From assembly GCA_024655865.1 (NCBI GenBank), contig JANLFM010000003.1, positions 56,236-120,235 on the forward strand: DNA of 64,000 nt. Direction: 5' to 3'. This stretch comes from Caldisericota bacterium. Lineage in GTDB: Bacteria > Caldisericota > JANLFM01. Below the pieces are notes generated by a model. That model was not told the origin of the DNA. It saw nothing but the letters and a program-made list of their open reading frames with translations, and ran no database searches. Position numbers and translations under genes: made by a program. This document shows, in pieces, positions 58,175 through 64,000 of this stretch (position 1 is its first letter; every line of letters begins with the position of its first letter).

Positions 58175-58969
58175 TTATTCCTCTTTGGCAAGGAACGGAG
58201 AAATGAACCAGTCGTAAGTGAGTGCGCCTAATACACCACCAATCAGCGGCCCGAGTATCGGCGCGATGATCCAGTATGAACCGGTAAAGAGACCCTTGGT
58301 TCCCACAATGGCTCCAAAAAGCCTTGGACCGAAATCACGAGCGGGGTTAATAGCATATCCGCTCGGTCCGCCAAGACAGAGACCAACAGCAAGTACAACC
58401 AAGCCAACGAGCAGTGGACCTAAGTTCGCGCCCACACCGAGGTTGCGTCTGTCGCCAGTGGCCAGCACTCCCCAGAGAAGGACTGCTGTGCCGAAAATCT
58501 CAGTGATGAAAGCGGTAAGTAAAGAGTAGGTTCCAGCAGCAGCTCCTCCGGCACCACCCCAGAAGGCCTGTCCGAAAACGGAACCAGGGCCAGTGCACCA
58601 TACATTGGGTACGCCAGCAGCGACCAGTCCATCCATGTAGACGAGGTACACGCCCAGAGCACCGAGGAAGGCTCCCACAATTTGAGCGATCCAATAAGGA
58701 ATCACCTTGCTCCAAGGGAAGCCCCTCTTGACAGCCACAGCCAGAGTAACGGCGGGGTTAATGTGCGCCCCGGAAACTCCGCCGGCTACATAGACTGCCA
58801 CCATAACTGCCATAGCCCATCCGAAGGTTATTGTGTTCCAGTTGTAAGCAGGAGCTGCCAGTCTGGGAGCGAGTCCGACGTTAGCAACGACGCCATCACC
58901 AAGTAAAATGAGGATGAAGGTTCCGAAAACTTCTGCTACTAATTCCCCAAATAATCCTTTCTTTTTCAC
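58175..58969 (-). CDS. glpF: Glycerol facilitator / MIP-family aquaporin (GTG start)
   Basis: 264 aa; two NPA motifs (SGAHINPAVTLAVA, GYAINPARDFGPRL), FGTFILILLGDGVVAN. Confidence 0.95.
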   Translation of the reverse strand: MKKKGLFGELVAEVFGTFILILLGDGVVANVGLAPRLAAPAYNWNTITFGWAMAVMVAVYVAGGVSGAHINPAVTLAVAVKRGFPWSKVIPYWIAQIVGAFLGALGVYLVYMDGLVAAGVPNVWCTGPGSVFGQAFWGGAGGAAAGTYSLLTAFITEIFGTAVLLWGVLATGDRRNLGVGANLGPLLVGLVVLAVGLCLGGPSGYAINPARDFGPRLFGAIVGTKGLFTGSYWIIAPILGPLIGGVLGALTYDWFISPFLAKEE

Positions 58970-59206
58970 TTCTTTTCCCTCCTTAAAACAGTTGGATAAT
59001 TAGAAGCGCTTGCTCTGACTACAGTTTTTGGCCCTCATCACCTCCTTAAAAGATTTGGGGAACGAAAGAGAAGACTCTGCGGGGTAATAGTTAACAGGAA
59101 AAGCAGAAAGGAATAAGAAAAATTGCTCTGGAAGCCTAAAGCCTACACTTATCCGTCTAAAAAGCTCACAATTTATTAACACCACTACCCCGCTTTATTT
59201 AGAATG

Positions 59207-59235
59207 AAATAAGTGCTTATCTAATTAACTTATTT
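59207..59235. promoter_or_regulatory. Inverted repeat in glpF/threonine synthase divergent intergenic region (candidate operator)
   Basis: AAATAAGT-N13-ACTTATTT. Confidence 0.4.
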
Positions 59236-59370
59236 TAGTGGCTTTGAGAATATTTTCAAGTACATTGGAAAAATATTTTTCTTCTTTTAGTCTTTCTCAA
59301 AAAGGATGCCCTCTGGAGGAAATTCTTCAGGAAGTAGAAAGAGTTATATTATTAATCATCGGAGCTCGAA

Positions 59371-60492
59371 ATGGAAAGCCTGATCTGCTCTTTTTGCGGA
59401 AGAAAATACTCAGCCGAGGAATTGGTATGGCGCTGTGAATGTGGCCGCCCACTGGATCTCGATTTTAAAGGGCAATTAGATTTAGGGAGAATAAAAGACC
59501 GACCCCCTAACATCTGGCGGTACAGGGAGGCTCTGCCTATTGAGGACGACAAAAACATCGTTTCTCTCAGCGAGGGCTTTACCCCACTTATTGCGGCCAC
59601 GATTTCCGGGAAAACCGCCCTGCTCAAACTGGATTTTCTCTACCCCACCGGCTCCTTCAAGGACAGGGGGGCCTCTGTACTCATCAGCAAAGCCAAAGAG
59701 TTAAGAGTGATAAAGGTGGTGGAGGACTCCTCCGGGAATGCAGGCTGCGCCATTGCGGCTTACTGCGCCAGGGCAGGAATCGAATGCCACATATATGTAC
59801 CGGAATCTGCATCGCCGGCAAAACTCCTCCAGATTCAGGCCTACGGTGCCCGGCTCTTCAAAATTCCGGGAACGAGAACTGATGTGCAAAGCGCGGCTTT
59901 AGAAGCTGCCAAAAATATTTATTATGCCAGTCATGTCTGGAATCCCTTCTTCTTTCAAGGAACTAAAACCTTCGCCTTCGAGGTCTTTGAACAGCTCAAT
60001 TTCCAAGAGCCAGATACCATGATCATACCAGTAGGTAATGGGACCCTCCTCATCGGTGCTTACCTGGGATTTTCAGAACTTTTCCATCAGCATTTGATCA
60101 AGAGGATGCCCAGGCTTATAGCAGTCCAGGCTAAGGCTTGCGCTCCCCTCTACCTTGCCTTCCGCTCAGGAAAAGAAGAGATCCCAGAAATCATCCCTGA
60201 GCACACCATGGCGGAAGGGATAGCAATCCCAAAACCTCCAAGGAGCAAACAGGTCCTGGAAATCATCGAAAAAACGGGTGGAGAAGTCCTTGCAGTCTCG
60301 GAGGAAGAAATTGTAGAGGGTATAAGGATCTTAAATTCCCTGGGTATTTTCGCCGAGCCCACTTCGGCAGTGGTCATAGCAGCTTTCCTTAAGATGCCCC
60401 AACGCGAAGGGGAAAAAGTAGTCCTTCCCATAACCGGCTACGGCCTGAAAACTGTGGACAAATATTTGAGAATGGGACTCCCGATTTCTTGA
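59371..60492 (+). CDS. thrC: Threonine synthase (PLP-dependent, zinc-ribbon N-terminus)
   Basis: 373 aa; LICSFCGRKYSAEELVWRCECGRPL, LDFLYPTGSFKDRGASVLIS, DSSGNAGCAIAAYCARAGI. Confidence 0.85.
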   Translation: MESLICSFCGRKYSAEELVWRCECGRPLDLDFKGQLDLGRIKDRPPNIWRYREALPIEDDKNIVSLSEGFTPLIAATISGKTALLKLDFLYPTGSFKDRGASVLISKAKELRVIKVVEDSSGNAGCAIAAYCARAGIECHIYVPESASPAKLLQIQAYGARLFKIPGTRTDVQSAALEAAKNIYYASHVWNPFFFQGTKTFAFEVFEQLNFQEPDTMIIPVGNGTLLIGAYLGFSELFHQHLIKRMPRLIAVQAKACAPLYLAFRSGKEEIPEIIPEHTMAEGIAIPKPPRSKQVLEIIEKTGGEVLAVSEEEIVEGIRILNSLGIFAEPTSAVVIAAFLKMPQREGEKVVLPITGYGLKTVDKYLRMGLPIS

Positions 60493-60760
60493 TTCCAATT
60501 CCTTTTAAAAATTGAAACTCTATCGAATGGAACGACACTGAATAGTGCACTACCCAGTTCAAAGTAAAATCCTGAATCTTCTTTTCTCGAAGACCGCTTT
60601 CGAATTCTTTCTTGAAAGTGAACCTTCCGCGGGGCTACTGCGTATATAGTAATAAACAAAAAAGGAGGCTGTAGTAAAAGTTGCAGTCCCGTATACTTGG
60701 AAGCGGATACGCGCTCTGAATTATGAAAATTATTGGCGGAGGCCATCCTATAATAGAAGC

Positions 60761-61276
60761 ATGGTCACAGAAGAAACGGAACTGGTATCGAGGCTCAAAA
60801 AAGGGGACGAGCAGGCTTTCGCCGAGCTTTACGAAAACAATCGCCTGCAGGTTTTCCGCACAGCCTACCTCATTTTAGGAAGCAAGGAGCAAGCAGAGGA
60901 TATAATGCAAGAGACTTTTTACCAGCTCTGGAAAAATAGGGAAAAGATCAGGGAGGGACAGGTTCTGCCCTGGCTTTTGAAAGTGGCCACGAATGCTTCC
61001 TTCTCCCTCTGGAGAAGGAAGCGCGAGTTCCCCACGGAGGAAATCCCCTCCTTGAAAAGCAGGGAACTGGACCCGGAAGAGGCCGCAAGCTTCAGGGAAA
61101 TCTTAGAGGAGCTGAACAAGCTCCCCAAAAGGCAGAGAGCAGTGCTCACCTTGCGTTTGCTTTTAGATTACTCTGAGGAAGAGACGGCCAGGATCCTGGG
61201 AATTCCTCTGGGCACTGTTCGCTCCAACCTCTTCAAGGCCAAGGAAAATTTAAGGAAGAAAATCAATGGTAGATGA
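60761..61276 (+). CDS. ECF-type RNA polymerase sigma factor
   Basis: 171 aa; LKKGDEQAFAELYENNRLQVFRTAYLILGSKEQAEDIMQETFYQLW...LPKRQRAVLTLRLLLDYSEEETARILGIPLGTVRSNLFKAKENLRKK. Confidence 0.95.
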   Translation: MVTEETELVSRLKKGDEQAFAELYENNRLQVFRTAYLILGSKEQAEDIMQETFYQLWKNREKIREGQVLPWLLKVATNASFSLWRRKREFPTEEIPSLKSRELDPEEAASFREILEELNKLPKRQRAVLTLRLLLDYSEEETARILGIPLGTVRSNLFKAKENLRKKINGR

Positions 61277-62177
61277 AATTGAAACCAAACTGAAAAAAGT
61301 CCTGGAGCAGATCTCTGATCTTGCCCCTGAGCCCATAGGCGCAAGCGAACTGCTCCGGAAAAAAGCTTATGAGCACAGGAGAGCCAGGGGGATTACCCTG
61401 AGCATGGTCCCAGTGCTTTTAATTGCCCTTTTCTTCGCGGTTACCGCCTTCCCTGTTTTCGCCGGACAGGAAAACCTCCTTCAGTTTTACGCCTCCCAGA
61501 AGATAGCGCAGGAACTGAACAACTGGAACGGTCTGGCGCTGGGAAAATTAGGAGACGAGGGCCTGGCCTCGGAGCTGGGAGTTCCTGAAGAGGAAATCAG
61601 CGCCTTAAGGGTTGCAGGATATGGCTACGGGGAAATTGTCCTCATGGTTCAGCTCTCCCGCGCATCCGGCAAGGATCTTTCCCAGATTCGGGAAATGAGG
61701 GAAAGGGGCCTGGGCTGGGGAAGGATAGCTTCTGATCTGGAAGTTTCCTTAAGGGGAGCTTCTACTGAGATGGAGCGCGAAAGGGAAAGGTTGCGCCAAC
61801 GATTGGGAACCGGTTCCTCCGAAGTTCCTCAGGGTTCTGAGGAAAAGCCTAATCCTCCGGGTCAGCAAGGACCATCCGAGAAACCTAAGCCTCCCGGACA
61901 TCAGGGTCCAACGGATCATCCGAGTTCCTCCGGGCAGCAGGGACAGTTTTCAAATTCCATTTCCCCAACAGATAATTCCTCCATTTCAAACGAGCAAGAC
62001 CAGGGAAATTCCATCAATCCTCGAGAAAGCCCCGCAAGTGGAAATTCTGGAAAAGAAAAGGGTGCTGATCAAGGAAAAGGGCAAAAATCCAAGCCTCCCT
62101 CTGATGCTTCGGGGAATAAAAATCAAGGAAGCCCCTCCAGCCTACCGGAACCTCAGGGAAAGAGCAAGACTCCATAA
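61266..62177 (+). CDS. Putative anti-sigma/membrane protein with long low-complexity extracellular tail
   Basis: 303 aa; overlaps the sigma gene by 11 nt; one TM (SMVPVLLIALFFAVTAFPVFA), then PPGQQGPSEKPKPPGHQGP-type Pro/Gly/Ser-rich region. Confidence 0.65.
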   Translation: MVDEIETKLKKVLEQISDLAPEPIGASELLRKKAYEHRRARGITLSMVPVLLIALFFAVTAFPVFAGQENLLQFYASQKIAQELNNWNGLALGKLGDEGLASELGVPEEEISALRVAGYGYGEIVLMVQLSRASGKDLSQIREMRERGLGWGRIASDLEVSLRGASTEMERERERLRQRLGTGSSEVPQGSEEKPNPPGQQGPSEKPKPPGHQGPTDHPSSSGQQGQFSNSISPTDNSSISNEQDQGNSINPRESPASGNSGKEKGADQGKGQKSKPPSDASGNKNQGSPSSLPEPQGKSKTP

Positions 62178-62459
62178 TCTTTACCAATACTTCATCGATC
62201 TTTATCCAAATCCTGGGAATAATGGCTATGATATGCCTGGAGTTGATGGAAAGCTGGCGCTCATTAAAAGCCAAAGCGCTGAAACAACGTGAGAAAAGAA
62301 GGAGAAATTCTTAAAAATGTGGCAAAAAATTTTGATGCTCATAGGAATACCGGTATCACCTTGCCTTTTCTGCTCTTACTGGGGAGAGTGCTGGAGTAGA
62401 ACAGCATAATCCGGCAAGGATTGAGTTCAATCAGACAAAATGAAGCATAAGGAGAAAAA

Positions 62460-63815
62460 ATGAAAAAGTATATAGGCACCATTCTGGTGCTATTAATAGC
62501 ACTTTTTATTCAGGTCTTTCCCGTCCTGGCCTGGGATGATTGTCCCTTCGGGTTGGTGAATGACCCTTACCCGGGCTCTTGCCCTCGTTATATTGACACC
62601 AACAACGACGGAATTTGCGACCATAGCCAGAGCGCGCCGGTCGTTCCTTCTGATTCGCCAGTTGCCCCTGTCCCCGAGGGCACAGGTGGGGAAATTCAAC
62701 GTGAGGAAATTCCCCTTGCCCTGCCTGAAGAAACCACCAGTTCCACTTCCCAGAGGGGGGATCAGGATGTCCAAGGCTACGCTCAATCTCTGGAAAAGCT
62801 CTCCCTCCTTTCTCTTAAAGAGCTCAAGGCGCTCACCATTCAAGAGCTCTGGGATACTTACTATCTGCCCTCAGAGCCCCTGATTTCGGCCCTGGCTTTA
62901 AAGGGGGTTTCTGCGAATGAAGGGACTTCCCTGAATGCTATTTTGAAAGAGGGCGGATTCTCCCGTTCCGAGTTCCTGACCTTTTTAGGTGAAGTTTACG
63001 CAAGTCCGGATGCAAATTCGCAAGGGGATGCAAATTCGCAAGGGAGCGAGGCATCTTCAAATCTTGATAACACGGACATCGTTTCCCGAACTGACACTTT
63101 GAGTACCGGCACCTCCTCCACCCCTACCCTACTTGCGGTGGGAGGTTCCCAGAGGGGAAAGTCCAGCCCACTCTGGTGGACAAGGGGAGAAGCCTTCGCC
63201 CTATTCTCCACCCTGTTTCTCATCCTCCTGCTCAAGGGATTAACCCTTTACCAGAAGCGATTTCCGAAAAAATCCCTGAGCTGGTTCACCCTGAAGAACT
63301 ACCACTTTGCCCTGAACTTGATCCTTCTTGTGAGCTTCGTCCTATCATTTATCTCGGGGCTTATGGATTACCTCTCCCTGACCTTTAACCTTTTTTCGGC
63401 ATGGGGAAAGACCATCGTGGCCCTGCACTACGACTCCTCCTTCGTGATGCTCCTCGTGGGGGCGGTGCACGCTTTCTGGCACATCCCTTACTATCGCGGG
63501 TGCCTGCGCCAGACAGGGAAGCTGTGGAAGAAGAACAGAAATACCTTCTGGAAATGGGCCTTAAACGTGGTTTTGACCGCAAGCTTCATCGTTTCCATCC
63601 TCAGCGGCCTTTTGAACTACCTGGCGCTATTGTTCCGCTGGACAGGTGTGGCCTCCCCTTCCCTTGAGGTGCACATTTATTCCTCACTGGTAATGATGGC
63701 AGTCTCGGTTTTGCACACTCTCTGGCACCTAGAATACTACCGGAAGAACCTGAGCTTATCTCCCTCGAAACGGAAAAAAACAGCCTCGGAAACCGAGATC
63801 TGTCCTATATCCTAA
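62460..63815 (+). CDS. Membrane protein with two DUF4405/cytochrome b561-like helical modules
   Basis: 451 aa; signal peptide, DDCPFGLVNDPYPGSCPRYIDTNNDGICDHSQ, then duplicated LHYDSSFVMLLVGAVHAFWH / VHIYSSLVMMAVSVLHTLWH. Confidence 0.7.
   Translation: MKKYIGTILVLLIALFIQVFPVLAWDDCPFGLVNDPYPGSCPRYIDTNNDGICDHSQSAPVVPSDSPVAPVPEGTGGEIQREEIPLALPEETTSSTSQRGDQDVQGYAQSLEKLSLLSLKELKALTIQELWDTYYLPSEPLISALALKGVSANEGTSLNAILKEGGFSRSEFLTFLGEVYASPDANSQGDANSQGSEASSNLDNTDIVSRTDTLSTGTSSTPTLLAVGGSQRGKSSPLWWTRGEAFALFSTLFLILLLKGLTLYQKRFPKKSLSWFTLKNYHFALNLILLVSFVLSFISGLMDYLSLTFNLFSAWGKTIVALHYDSSFVMLLVGAVHAFWHIPYYRGCLRQTGKLWKKNRNTFWKWALNVVLTASFIVSILSGLLNYLALLFRWTGVASPSLEVHIYSSLVMMAVSVLHTLWHLEYYRKNLSLSPSKRKKTASETEICPIS
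63009..63044 (+). repeat. In-frame 18-bp tandem duplication (DANSQG x2)
   Basis: GATGCAAATTCGCAAGGG at 63009-63026 and 63027-63044. Confidence 0.85.
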
Positions 63816-63840
63816 AAAATAGGGACAGTCCCCATTTTTT
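63814..63840. repeat. Dispersed palindrome copy 9, between convergent stops
   Basis: AAAAAATAGGGACAGTCCCCATTTTTT. Confidence 0.9.
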
Positions 63841-64000
63841 ACTCGAGGGCGGTCTTAATGTTGCGGGGGAAGATCTCAATCGCATCCTTAACTCCCAGCT
63901 GAGTGAGCTTCTCCCTTATTGCTGCTCCGGAGGACGAGGATTCCGATTCCCCTTCCATCAAAACCCGGGTTTCCTCCTCCGAGAATTCCTGAGTTCCTCC
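63839..64000 (-). CDS. C-terminal end of an unidentified protein (runs off window end)
   Basis: Reverse-strand frame GGTQEFSEEETRVLMEGESESSSSGAAIREKLTQLGVKDAIEIFPRNIKTALE*; stop TAA abuts the dispersed palindrome. Confidence 0.6.
   Translation of the reverse strand, partial: GGTQEFSEEETRVLMEGESESSSSGAAIREKLTQLGVKDAIEIFPRNIKTALE

Noticed and set aside
59238-59438. 66-aa + strand ORF overlapping the threonine synthase start
   Set aside because: Overlaps a well-supported CDS in another frame; faint resemblance to an HTH tail is too weak to call.
63009-63044. 18-bp tandem repeat as a possible phase-variation site
   Set aside because: The unit is a multiple of three, so copy change keeps the frame; only two copies.

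Overview
The window reads as about 64 kb of a bacterial chromosome, coding on both strands. It looks like an anaerobe with a methylmalonyl-CoA/propionate pathway; I did not assign a taxon. From left to right: (1) a minus-strand block with fumarase subunits, a lipoate ligase, a GcvH-like protein, methylmalonyl-CoA epimerase, MeaB, both mutase subunits, a soluble biotin-dependent carboxyltransferase set (5S/1.3S/small/12S-like) and BirA; (2) an HD-GYP protein and a type IV pilin/pseudopilin cluster with a prepilin peptidase; (3) a CIRCE-controlled grpE-dnaK-dnaJ operon; (4) TldD/TldE, a DUF2207 protein, an AIR-synthase-like protein, NIF3 and a class II ribonucleotide reductase with two NrdR-type boxes spaced 31 bp; (5) a tRNA-Leu(CAG) beside a repeat-rich accessory zone, then pfkA, fba and a beta-propeller protein; (6) a MacAB-like efflux operon; (7) a fluoride-riboswitch-like leader in front of a 140-aa soluble coiled-coil ORF; (8) a glycerol/dihydroxyacetone cluster (DhaM-HPr-EI fusion, glpB/glpA-like, glpK, dhaL, dhaK, glpF); (9) threonine synthase, an ECF sigma factor with a putative anti-sigma protein, and a DUF4405-like membrane protein. 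The two observations I rate highest are the complete fluoride riboswitch (promoter, pseudoknotted aptamer, overlapping terminator) controlling a non-transporter ORF, and a dispersed palindrome (AAAAATRGGGACWGTCCCYATTTTT) that sits on or supplies the stop codons of at least six CDSs and encodes the C-terminal tail of a seventh. All calls come from reading the sequence; no database search was run.
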